A stretch of DNA of 64,000 bases from Ulva prolifera. Taxonomy: Eukaryota; Chlorophyta; Ulvophyceae; Ulvales; Ulvaceae. A model generated the notes under the pieces. It was not told where the DNA came from, did no database searches, and saw only the letters and a list, made by a program, of their open reading frames with translations. Positions 12,133 to 22,736 of the stretch are shown here, piece after piece. Position numbers and translations under genes: made by a program. Position 1 is the first letter of the stretch. Every line of letters begins with the position of its first letter. The stretch spans positions 3,282,513 through 3,346,512 of the forward strand of contig CM041199.1 of NCBI GenBank assembly GCA_023078555.1. Direction: 5' to 3'.

Positions 12133-15017
12133 CTACAGGCAGTCCTCGATGCTGTACACCTCGGGGTCCTCTGCGAGGTCGCCGCGGTAGTTCACGGTGC
12201 CGGGGCCGCGGCGGTACAGCAGCTTGATGAGGCGGCCGTACCCGTCGCCGACGGCGCTGCCGTCGATCGCGAAGCCGATGCAGCCGCCGAGGTGGCGCTG
12301 GTTCAGGCGGCACGCGTTGATCGCGGCCGTGAGAGTGTAGTCCGCGGGGGAGGCGAAGAAGTCGCGCTCGTCCCACATGGCGGACATCTGGTGGGGGCGG
12401 CCGTCCGGCGCGATGGTCGGGTTCATGCGGCGCACCTCCCGCGTCGCCGGGTCGCACACTGCATGCGGTCGTCAAGTCAGGAGCCGCAGTGGAAATGACG
12501 CCGATGGCTATCGGTATATTAGAGGGATGGGTTCATAGGTTCAAAAGGTGTGCGGTGTACAGTCAGCGCAACTCGCTGCCTTGCCTGAGGTGGGCAGTGG
12601 GAGAAGAACAGTGAATGCCATAGCAGCTGCAGCTGAGACGCTGGTGTGTAAAGTAAAGTAAATCTAAATGTACTGAGCCGTATCCTATTGGACATTGACA
12701 ACTCCGAATTAACGGGACCACATATGCCGAAGGGATAAACCACCTGGAAACCCCCCTCAGACGACTGTACGCAACTCACAGGGCCTCCTCCTGTGTGTTG
12801 TAGCGGGTGATGACCTCGGCCATCGCAGCTCTGCCGCAAGCTGAAGGCGTACTCAAAGGAGCGACCTACCAACGGCAACTGGCTGATGTGTCCAGAAGTG
12901 AGCAGGCAACAGGCAGATGCGCGCTCCTGGGTACCACCGAGCTGGGCAGGCCGTGGAGCTGTGCATGTGACAGAAATACAGGCGGCCGCAGCATACTTGG
13001 GCAGCAGAGATGCATGCACACTTCAGCGGTCCTTGCGAAGCAGAGCAGAGGCCGCTGCCTCGATTGGCCGCAGCTACGACCTCACGATCAGAGGAAGCAA
13101 CTATCAGATGCTCTACGGTATCAGGCCGGGCGGAACAACTCTGCAGCGCCGTGAACTGCTACAGAGCAGCATTCATGAACGGAGACGGATATCAGGCGAG
13201 AGACATTCCACCACAGGAATCGTCAGACAGCGCAACCGCTACAAGCCAAACGATATGCGCCACAGTAGTATGTATATCCAAGGCAACAGAGCAGTGTGGC
13301 GGAGGTGTGTGCACCTGCGTCATGGGGCAGAAAGGGAGGGGGGGGGGGGGGGGGGTCGCACGGGGCTCTGGCAGGAAGCACTTGGTGAGGTGCACGTCTC
13401 CATCAAAGAATGGCTGCAGGTTGCCAGTATCCGGCGAGAAGAGGTTCTTGCCGAAGAGCGTGCAGCTGCATGTGCGTCGGAGCTGATCTCACAACCATGC
13501 AGAATTTAGAGCTCACATCTGGCCACGCCAGGTCAGGCACGCCATGGGGTGCGGCAGCGGCAGCACGCTGGTCAGTGGCGGAGTCCGTGCACTGTGGATG
13601 TCGGCACAGGGATTCATCCTCTGACCGCAGCAGAGGGCATGGCTGAGAGCAAGTGTACAACAGGTGGGGTGTGCAGAGCAAAAGCATGCATGCTTCCATG
13701 TATGAACGTGCTGTGTGGTGCCTGAGACTCATGCGCGAATGGTGTAGCAGGCAATGATGCTGCCTTCGATCTACAGGTCATGCATATCATGGAATGGCGG
13801 ATGAAGATACAGCGGACACGGTAAGCGTTTATACTTCCGGCCATGGATGTACGTGGAGATGCACACCAGCAATTGATGATTGATTGAGTCGAGACTCAAT
13901 TGATGCTTGTGCAGCAAAGGCAGGGAGCGCACTCTCCATCAGATGTCTCATCAAAGGCGAAGCAGTCGTCATTCGCCTGGCACTCCGTCAGGCAGTCGGT
14001 GTCATGGATGAACAGGTACCCAGCCCCGAAGCGGTCGAGCTCAATGGCAGCATTATCCGCGTACCAGTTGGCTGAGAGCCCACTCACGAGGGCGACAACA
14101 GTTGTTGGATCACACGCTGGGGGGTCTGCATGCGGACAGAAGGGTTACTTGACTGACGTTGGTGGTATTCCTTCCTGGGCTTATTATTCAACGGTGGAGC
14201 CACAGTGGCCCAGGCAAGACGCCCACAATGCTTGTCAGAATGTGCTCAGGCAGGTATTATCTCGTATGAGGGCCCTCCGAGGTCGTAAGGGTCTGCAATG
14301 GGCTGCACAATCTGGTGACTGACCAGTTGCTCGGGTGTTGATCATGCCGTCAACATGCAGAAGATGCAGGATGCTCATCCGAAGCAGAGGATACACAGCA
14401 GTCAGATGTGATGTACGGTAGTTGAGCAACACGGCGTGCAACGCAGCAGTTTGACTGACGAGCATACCTGTGCAAGTGAGGATGGTTCCGCTCCAAGATG
14501 ATGGTATGGCCAGAGACTTGGGCCGGCACTGGCTGTACTTGGATGTCTTCTCAACACAGTGAGCTGATTCGCTGCAGCAAGGTCGCATCGTGCCAGATGG
14601 GATCCCTTCGCCAGCGCATTTCTTCCAGGTCTCGACGCATGATCCGTCGCAGACTGCGTCTTGGCCTGCACAGATCGAGTGCCTGACGGCGAACAGGCGA
14701 GTTGGCACAGCTGCGGTTCATAGTTGCAGCGATGATTCCAGCACTGGTGCAGCTACGGTCTGTGGTTGCGGGAACACTGAGCATGCCTTCGAGGCTCGAG
14801 GACAAGAAAGGACCCCTTCTTCCGACGCAAGATACACCGTCACTGAGCACCGCCGGTGCATGGTGAAAAACTGGTGGTGTACATGGTACTGAATGCGGCG
14901 ATCGTGATGCTTCCTGCGAAATTCGGTGCACGCACACGACATCGGCGTTGGGGCGGAGGATGCACCTGTCACCACGTTCAGAAGCACCACAGCGCCGAGG
15001 AGTGCAAATGTCTTCAT
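12133..15017 (-). CDS. Array gene 1: secreted CBM1-like/PAN-PAN protein
   Basis: Five exons: 15017-14966, 14665-14468, 14125-13933, 13465-13362 and 12458-12133; 290 residues. Exon 1 gives a signal peptide (MKTFALLGAVVLLNVVT). Residues 19-83 form a Cys-rich module with Cys at 23, 27, 34, 47, 48, 54, 64 and 82. Its order W..C.G.G..G...CC.....C......YSQC matches the fungal CBM1 pattern. Residues 85-182 form a PAN/Apple-like domain (ACDPT..., CLTECQANDDCFAFDE, then CTLFGK and KCFLPEP). Residues 184-290 form a second PAN-like domain (CDPATREV, NACRLN, GGCIGFA, ending EDCL). CBM1 plus PAN is the known build of oomycete CBEL lectins, so binding of cell-wall polysaccharide is inferred. Donors are GTGCAT, GTATGC, GTGCGC and GTGCGA; acceptors are all TGCAG. 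Intron 4 (903 bp) holds an R1 repeat and an 18-G run. Confidence 0.9.
12648..12728 (+). repeat. R1 repeat in intron 4 of array gene 1
   Basis: This is an about 80-bp unit running from GTAAAGTAAAGTAAATCT through ACTGAGCCGTATCCTATTGG and GACAACTCCGAATTAACGGG to CATATGCC. It lies antisense to the gene. It matches the copy at 23115-23191 and, inverted, the one at 60814-60905. Confidence 0.85.
13338..13355. repeat. Poly-G run (18 G)
   Basis: On the gene strand this is a poly-C tract that starts directly after the intron-4 donor GTGCGA of array gene 1. A matching run follows the same donor in array gene 7. Confidence 0.9.
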
Positions 15018-15264
15018 TTATGGAAGCGTCCCAACGATTGAACCTGCATGCGATATAATCTGCGGGCTGATCGAAACTTGATGCGTCTGGGCGAGAGTCA
15101 ATGCATCTTGGGGCTTGCGTCCCATTCCCGAGTTCGTGGAAAGCACCGTATTTTCCTGTACTTTTTGTAAAGGTAATTGATACACAATTTTGCTTTATCC
15201 CGGCGAACTGATCTCTTGAGCATGAGAATATCAGGTGTATGATCAGCAGCGGACCCATCCGGCC

Positions 15265-15271
15265 CTTTTAC
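15265..15271 (-). promoter_or_regulatory. TATA-like box of array gene 1
   Basis: GTAAAAG on the minus strand, about 250 bp before the ATG, at the position where every array gene has an A/T-rich TATA-like element. Confidence 0.5.
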
Positions 15272-15337
15272 GCATGCCTGCGCTCTTTAACTTTCACGGT
15301 GAGACACAAGCCTCGGCTGGGTAAGAAATCTGACCTC

Positions 15338-15357
15338 GTGATAAGACATCGCTGTGG
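15338..15357. promoter_or_regulatory. Shared upstream block, array gene 1
   Basis: GTGATAAGACATCGCTGTGG lies about 70-90 bp before the TATA-like box. The GATAAGAC(A/C)TCG core recurs upstream of array genes 2, 3 and 4. Confidence 0.5.
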
Positions 15358-16440
15358 CACGCTGGATGCTCCGCGTGCCTCCGTCTCGAACGGCACAGGT
15401 ATCCATGACATTCTCGCACTCTGCGTTGCGTGGCATCTGTTCAGCGTCGCTCTTGCGCAGAGTGTGTAGTAGTCCGGAGCAGCGTTTGTGTTACAAGGCG
15501 ACACGACTGTCGGTGACACACGCATGCCGTTTCAGCCATCCCTGTCGACGTGGGGCAGCTGTGTGGTTCTCTGATAGACATACACGGGCCTTCATGACAG
15601 ATGTTGTTCTTCTGTCGAATCTCAACGGCAGAATTTGGCTGTTTTGCGTATCGGCGGTCTGCATTCGAGCTTGTTCCTACGCTGTTGTGCAGCCTTGAGT
15701 GCTGGAAATAGTGCCTCCAGCACCGGTCTGTGTTTCAATGGCAAACAGCCAGGTAGCTTTGGCAATGCTCTGGGAAGCAAACCGCGCTGGCTTGAACCGG
15801 GGGGTGTTCCAGTTGACAGGCACCAATCGGAGTGCACAGGGCAGCACGGTGAGAGGCCAGTGAGATACATGCATTATTACATACCCATAAGCACAACCAT
15901 CGGGACATTGTACCCACTCCAGTGACCTTCCTGCCGCCCTCGCCCACGACGACAACGCACACAGCGCCGCTCAGCCAGCGGACCGAACCCGATGAAACGC
16001 TTTCTGGATCGCTGAGCAGCAGGGGTCACCGCCGCCATCCCCCACCAACGGTTCTGCACCATGGCCTTGTGCGGGTGGGCTCGAAGCTCGAAGTCATCGA
16101 AACACTTCCGCTGTGGGCGCAGGCGTCCCGAACCGAGTGCGGTGTTGCTGCAGCCCATCTGAAGATGCCCCTCGATCCGTTGTAAGTCAGTGCGGCATGA
16201 GGCCACGGCGGCCTCCCACAGTGTGCAGCCACGTGGCCGCGGCGTGTGCGTTACAGGGGCAAAGCCGGATGGGGCCAGTAGCTCCGCCAGGACAACGAGG
16301 AAGCACACGAACAATCCAGAGCACCCGCGGCAGGAGAACGGCAGCCAGCTCGAATCCGACCGAACTGAACAGCCGTAGTGTGTGAGTGGGATTGCCGCTC
16401 CTGGGTGACCCCCGTGGATAGTCACACCTGTGTGGCGGGT

Positions 16441-16540
16441 TCATGCTGGTGCTTGGCGCTTCATGCTGGTGCTTGGCGCTTCATGCTGGTGCTTGGCGCT
16501 TCATGCTGGTGCTTGGCGCTTCATGCTGGTGCTTGGCGTG
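16441..16540. repeat. Minisatellite, 5 x 20 bp
   Basis: Five head-to-tail copies of TCATGCTGGTGCTTGGCGCT; the last differs in its final two bases. Confidence 0.97.
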
Positions 16541-18347
16541 TGATCGAGGTTGTGCGGGGGGTGGTTGCCAATGGTAGCAGACCGTGGGGGTGGGGTTTGT
16601 CACCGGCATGAACGGTTTAGTGTCGGTACTCCCGGCCGTGCGAGTTGCCTCAGTGTGGTTAACATGCGCCCTGCAAGACGGCCGTGCAGTCCAGACTCGT
16701 GTTGCTCAGGCGTGTGGCTGTACAAGTGCTGAGGTCACAGGCACAAACAGGCCGCATGGTGAGAGGCCATACAGTGGGCGTCTACGGCAGGGCGGGCTGC
16801 AGCTGCTGCTGCAGCATAGCGTGCATGCCGCGCAAACTGTAAGCGAGTGGAGGGCCCCGCCGCCGGCGGACGCCTCGCTGGTGGCGTCGTTCCGGGACTG
16901 CGAGGCCAAACTGGCAGGCCGTGGCTTCTTGCCCAGATGTGGCCAATGGTAGTCCACTACTTGTCGTCCGGTCACAGGCACAATGGACACCCAGTACTTG
17001 CTCACTACATGGCACTGCCATGATAGCAGAGCTCCTGGCTGCAATCCATACCATGGTGACTCCCGGCTTCTTGCAATTTGTTTTCAAGTTGCTAAATAAA
17101 CAGAGGCCTACGGCGGCAACGAGCATACGTGCAACGATATGAGTCAGTGTGCTGAGCAATGCGGGCGGCATGCGGCAGTCCCCGGCATGCCCATCAAAGG
17201 CTTCGTCTCAGCACTGTGCAGTGTAGGCGCAAGCCTGTGAACTGGCATGCTCATGCCGCCACAGAGACGTGGTGGGGTAGCATGCTGGCACAAACCTCCC
17301 GCGTGTCCTGCCGGCAGCATACGGTGAGGGTGGTCTGCACTCACTTGAGCAACGGATATGCGGGCATTCAGTGTATTATTGTGAGTCTATACAGGCCCTG
17401 GGCGATCTGTCTGAGTTGCTCGCCGAGCCGATGGACGTTTACATGGCCCGAGTGCGGACCCCCCTAGATGGTGTGGAGTGTGTTGCTGCACACTCGGGGC
17501 TTGGTCGCAGAACAGGGCGGGGGCTGCATAGTATATCGCAGTACATACCCCTGACAGCATGTCTTTGTCAGCTGTATTCAAGCACTTCCATCAACACTGG
17601 CGAATGTTTTCACAGCATCATCTAGCCAAGCATAAAGCTGAAACAAATCTGATGCCATTTCGCTGCAGCTGCACTGTACCTCTTATCTCGAGTACTGCAG
17701 CGCTGCGGGCTGCTGCCAGGTTGGCACAGCTGACACTGTTCTGAACACAATAGGTACATAAGGCAAGACGCCACAGTTTACCTACAGATTTCGACTCAGT
17801 ATTCTAATCGTTATCTCGTGTAAACATTACTATCTATCCTCAACGGCTTCACAAAGCGTGGTTACATGTTACAGCGCGCCACATTGCCGCGCAGATTATT
17901 ACGAGATGCTGAAGCATGCAACATGGTTTTGCGTCAAAAACTAAGTTTGCAGGCCGAGGGCAGGAATAGCAAAACCAAAGTCCGTTTATCGGCCTCGACA
18001 TACCCATGCCGTCCTGTGGACTTTGGAGAACGACAGCACCCCGCCAATTACCGAGAACATAATCTGGGAAGTAAACGGCTGCTTCACTCCTTGTAGGAGC
18101 TGTGATACCGGCAGCGCCCACAAATCCATGTCAAAATGAAGGCCCCATTCCTATCATGAACTGCAGCTGCAAGCATGTCGGACTTTGTCCCTTGTATGGC
18201 TGCAGCAGACTGATGGATGAAGTATAAAAAGGTTGATATGATGGCATCCCTACGCGCAACCCAGCCCGCCAGCACCATCCCCCCTCCAGACAGTCGATGA
18301 AAGTGCCTAAAACCCCCTACCAACAGCACGGCTGGCCCAGCAGGACT

Positions 18348-20845
18348 CTACAGGCAGGCCTCGATGTTGTACACATCTGGCTTCGTGTCCCGCAGGTCGC
18401 TGCGGAAGTTGGTCGTGCCGGGGCCGCGGCGGTACAGCAGCGTCACGCCGCCAAACGGCGGGGTGACCGCGAAGCCGATGCAGCCGCCGAGGCGGTCGCG
18501 GTTCAGGCGGCATGCGTTGATAGCGGCCGTGAGGGTGTAGTCTGCGGGGGTGACGGAGAAGTCGCGGAGATCTTCCTCGGCCGACATCTGGTGGAAGAGG
18601 CCGTCGGCGGCGGTGAAGGGGTTGACCAGCCGCACCTCCCGCGTCGCTGGGTCGCACACTGCACGGCATACCAGTGGTCGGGCTTGGGAACGCATTCTGG
18701 TGCTGGTTGATTACGCGACGTGTGCCGGCATTTACAATGGATCTCTGAGATAGTGGCTATGTGCTATTTGAGATTCGACAGAGGGGCATCTGGGGGGAGC
18801 AGCAGAAGCCATCGACTGGTGGCACAAGCTCAAGTAGAAAAACATGGACACCCCCATCTCAGTTCGCAACTGGGATAGGCGCAGCTTGGAAGAGGGCACC
18901 ACAGTTCCACACCAGCATCAAAGCCCACATGTGTGCACGTATACACTGCATGAAGGCGTGGCATGGCAGGGGGGGAGCGCACGAGGTCCTGGCAGGAAGC
19001 ACCTGCTGAGGAACACTTCCGCATCAAACCAGGGCTGCAGGTCGCCGGCGGTAGTGAAGAGCTCCTTCCCAAACAGTGTGCAGCTGCATGGGCAACGGGG
19101 CTGTCACGGTGGACGTCCGGAGCATGGCTTGGATGGTTCAGAGCATGACGTGGAGGCTTGCTGGATCACGTGTGGGTGCATGCACCTGAAACTATACCTT
19201 GACTGCATGGTGGCAGGTAGTATATGTACACGTCAATGCGGGTGTGGACACAGCAATTGAGATGGGACAGTTATCACCAGACCCATTTCCCTGGCCAGGG
19301 GCACGGAAAACAAAACCATGGAGCAGGGCTTGAAGCAAGAGACTGGATACCTATGCCTGGGGCACGTGAAGCAATACCATGGAGTAGGGCTTGAACAAGA
19401 GACTGACTACCCATGCCTGGCTGCTGTGCCTTGCTGTCAGCAGCTGAGGCTGCTGCAGGAAAGCGCCGCGGACCGAGCAGCGGGGGCAGATATGCATGGA
19501 AATCATGGTCTCGTGGCGTAGACAGCAGCTTACTTGGCGCCACGTGTCAGGTTGCAGCAGCAAGTGCATATTCTTTGCTGCAGTCACCATGCAGACTGCC
19601 CACCCCGCAGTTGCAAGTTGAGCATGCTGTCTTCAATTCAGGTCAAGGACATGCTGACCAGACAGCTGCTGATGAATGGGTGGGCCAGTATTGTATGCTG
19701 CAGTAAGGCGTGCCAAGAAGGGCGGCGCACTCTCCATCAACTGTCTCGTCCAAGGCAAAGCACTCGTCGTTTGCTTGGCATTCTTCCACGCAAGTGGAGT
19801 CCTGCTCGGCCAGGTTACCGCCATCAAAGTAGGCGATCTCAATGTCGTCATTATCCGTGAATCGGCCAGCTGACAAGCCACTCAGGGTGGCGGTGATGGG
19901 CACTGTCGGGTCACAAGCAGGCGGATCTGCATAACGGTCACATCAGGTCATCAAGTTTGTCAATGCGACAGGTGTGTGGCCGATCATGGTCCAAATCACC
20001 CGATGCTTGGCACGGTTCATGATCAACAAATGTGAGCAGTCAGTCTTTGAGAGGCATTCTATGTCAAGGGCAACAGCAACAGCAGCATTCTATGTCAAGG
20101 GCAACAGCATGTACTACATGTCAGGCTCGGGACATCGGAGGTGTCACGGTGGTGCTCATGCCTTTGACCATCTCCGTGTGCTGCAGGTTCATGCAGTATG
20201 CAATATACTGGCGAAGAGCGGAAGGTGTCGACGTATGTAAACAGGCAATGACTGGACTGAACAAGGCGAACCTGTGCAAGTCAGAACGGCTCCGTCCCAG
20301 CTTGCAGGAATGTCCCGAGACTTAGGCCGGCACTGGCTGAATTTGGACGATTTCTGCACACAGTGGTCATCGTCGCTGCAGCAAGGTCGCATCGTTCCAG
20401 ATGCTATCCCTTCGCCAGCGCACTTCTTCCATCTCGCGACGCATGATCCGGCGCAGACCAAGTCTTGACCTGCACAGAACAACGCATCGACACAGCTTAA
20501 GGAGCCTATCGTGATGATTTCACACACATCCATGAAATCTTATTTGGTGATTTGACGCAACGGCCGCGACAGCGCTCGTGGATGTGAACAGAAGAACGCT
20601 TTGTGCGACTGTGTCGCAGTACAGGTGAATCAAATACGCGCTGAGCTAGAGGCAGATTGTAAAAAAAGAGCATCATTGTCAAGAGTGGCCTCATGACGGG
20701 TGCCTCCGGGTCGGAGATAAGAACTTGGCACTGATCAAGCCAGGACAGAAGCGACAAGTTCGACAGTGAACACATCGAGCGACAAAGCACCTGTCACCAC
20801 GGTTGCCAGCACTGCAACAGCGCTGAATAATACTGCGGTCTTCAT
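18348..20845 (-). CDS. Array gene 2: secreted CBM1-like/PAN-PAN protein
   Basis: Five exons: 20845-20791, 20469-20272, 19926-19731, 19083-18983 and 18658-18348; 286 residues. The signal peptide (MKTAVLFSAVAVLATVVT) is followed by a CBM1-like module at residues 20-84 with an SKFSQC motif: Phe, not Tyr, before SQC. PAN-like domain 1 spans 86-183 (CVEECQANDECFALDE, CTLFGKELF, RCFLPGP). PAN-like domain 2 spans 185-286, beginning CDPATREV and ending NIEACL. Donors are GTGCTT, GTTCGC, GTGCGC and GTGCGC. Exons 2 and 3 are almost identical to those of array gene 3, and the intervening introns are alignable, so genes 2 and 3 are a recent duplicate pair. Intron 3 is the longest of this copy (647 bp). 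Confidence 0.9.
20055..20110. repeat. Imperfect tandem repeat in intron 2 of gene 2
   Basis: CATTCTATGTCAAGGGCAAC occurs twice, about 33 bp apart, with CAGCAACAG-type spacers, inside intron 2 of array gene 2. Confidence 0.8.
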
Positions 20846-21073
20846 GAACCGGTTTCCAGTTTCGGAGGTAATCCAACTGCATACAACTGGAGGTCAGTTG
20901 TCCTGCATGGTGTATCCGGAAGAGGCCAGGCGCAAGCCCAGTGGGGCACTTCTGTCACAACGGCATTGTGGCGTGGAAATACCTTAGCCTGTCAGCAAGA
21001 TTTTGCAATGAAAGTGTCCTAATGCGGTACTACTTGCTTTCTGGGGAGTGGAATTCGCATACGCAAGCTTCGT

Positions 21074-21083
21074 GTATTTAATG
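21074..21083 (-). promoter_or_regulatory. TATA-like box of array gene 2
   Basis: CATTAAATAC on the minus strand, about 230 bp before the ATG. Confidence 0.5.
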
Positions 21084-21184
21084 AATGTCGGCAGCATGCG
21101 CTCCATTTACACAGGATGCTGAAGAGGCAGAGGCTTTGTTCTTGGCTTTTGGCATCCACATGGGAATTACGCAAAAATGGCCTG

Positions 21185-21230
21185 GCGATAAGACCTCGTT
21201 GTGCAGGTCGCGATGCTCCGACTCGCACCG
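21185..21230. promoter_or_regulatory. Shared upstream block, array gene 2
   Basis: Contains GCGATAAGACCTCGTTG, then GGTCGCGATGCTCCGACTCG, almost identical to the block before array gene 3 and partly shared with genes 4 and 7. It lies about 105-150 bp before the TATA-like box. Confidence 0.6.
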
Positions 21231-22736
21231 TTTGTCGCTGGGCAACGCTTCAAGGGCCAAGGTTTGCGTACGGTCCAGGTCTGAGACATCTGAATCATGC
21301 CAAAGTTCAGGACAGTTGGCTTGGCTATCCTGTTTACCGAGCAATTCCGTACTTACGCGGACAGTCCATGTGGCAGCACAGCACATAGCCTGCTCGGCAA
21401 AGGTGCATGAGACTTCTGTGATGCACCACTGCAACAAACATGTCTTATCAAACAGTTCTGCTGGATTATTTTGCATCCATGTTTGCTGAGTTCCCATTCG
21501 CATCGGAACATAAGCTGGGCGAATGGCAACTGATCGCAAAGTGTCACCACCATCCGTGCACTGTCACACGAGGCGGATTTATGCACAGGCTACGTGCATA
21601 CACCTACCAGGAGTTTATCAGGTCAGGCAGCGCATCGCAGGCAGCACATCGCACTCAAGGCATCACACCCAAGCTTGGCCAAGGCATGACATCCACACTC
21701 CTCCCCAGTTGAAGCCCGATTGTCACATGTCGTTGTCCACACTGCTCACCACGTGAGGCCCGATGCTCACGGGTCGTGGGACCCATGTGCAGGCAGGCCA
21801 CACATGATGATCACCCATTTGCACAGACACGTAGCACACAGCAGGAAGTAATTCACTGTCTTGGACTCTGTCAGCAGCTGCTCAGAACTGTCTGTGCCAA
21901 ACAGACCAACAGCTGCTGTGTGCAACCTGCGTGCCCGATCCTGTCCTGCACTCACGTATCTACCACAGCGGCCTGACTCGAGCCACCTTGCTGTCCCCCG
22001 ACCCGATCGTATCACGTGTCCACCCCACTCAGTGCTGAGGCCTGAACTTGGCGGGAACAGTTCCATGCAGCATTGCTTCTGTCTACCCACACATCTGACA
22101 CTGTGGGATTCACTGGGGGCTACTGCATGCTTTTGTCTGTTCTGGGGTCTACCCGCCACACTCCTTGGCAGGATGAGGCGGTTCAAGCCACATTCACAAG
22201 AATTCCTGTCGATGTCCATGAAAGTGGCAGTCGTGGCTGGACTCGTACGCACCACAATGCACCGGCAGAGCAAAGGAATTGTATCACCAAAGCCCAGTTG
22301 ATGTAAAGTTACATCCCACTATCAGGCCGGCGTCAGGCGATGCCAGGAATCTGTCCCTGGCAGCAACATTCACCACCATGAACATGCAGGGAGTGCCCGG
22401 CTGGTTCTCTCCTCTCAGGGGCTACGACGCCGGCTGCGTGCTCTGAACAGATTTACCTGATCACAAATAAGTCTATGTCCAAGCTACGGCAGATACTGTC
22501 AAGTATGCCCCATAGCAAGCAAGCACCGCTCACGCTTGTGTGTAGAACCAGGACACCCGGCAGGATTCATGGTTCCAGCACCCGGAGGGCGATGTCCTGG
22601 CTTCCCGCCATTCCCCCCCTCCCCCCCGCGCAGCCCACCCCTCAGGATGATCCCTGGCACGCCAGGTCATAGATCATACCGATTGACAACTTTTTTTGTA
22701 ACCAAAGTGCCCCAAAGACAGCACTGCAAGCCAGGA

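Larger units (their letters stand above)
15018..18347. other. Intergenic; promoter of gene 1, then unassigned
   Basis: Beyond the promoter, frames on both strands at 15.9-17.2 kb show hydrophobic stretches (for example LFVCFLVVLAELLAP on the minus strand near 16.3 kb) but no resolvable gene model. A five-copy 20-bp minisatellite lies at 16441-16540. Confidence 0.4.
20846..22736. other. Intergenic; promoter of gene 2
   Basis: The first 500 bp are the promoter region. The rest holds no supported gene; overlapping frames of 140-170 codons at 21.8-22.3 kb on both strands look fortuitous. Confidence 0.5.

Noticed and set aside
12121..12498. Long plus-strand frame over exon 5 of array gene 1 (similar ones at 18297-18710, 22536-22958, 27079-27720, 56010-56438)
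   Set aside because: They are antisense shadows of the GC-rich exon 5 of the array genes; the minus frame has conserved Cys and splice sites.
16441..16540. Possible CRISPR-like array
   Set aside because: Copies are directly adjacent with no spacers, and the genome is eukaryotic.
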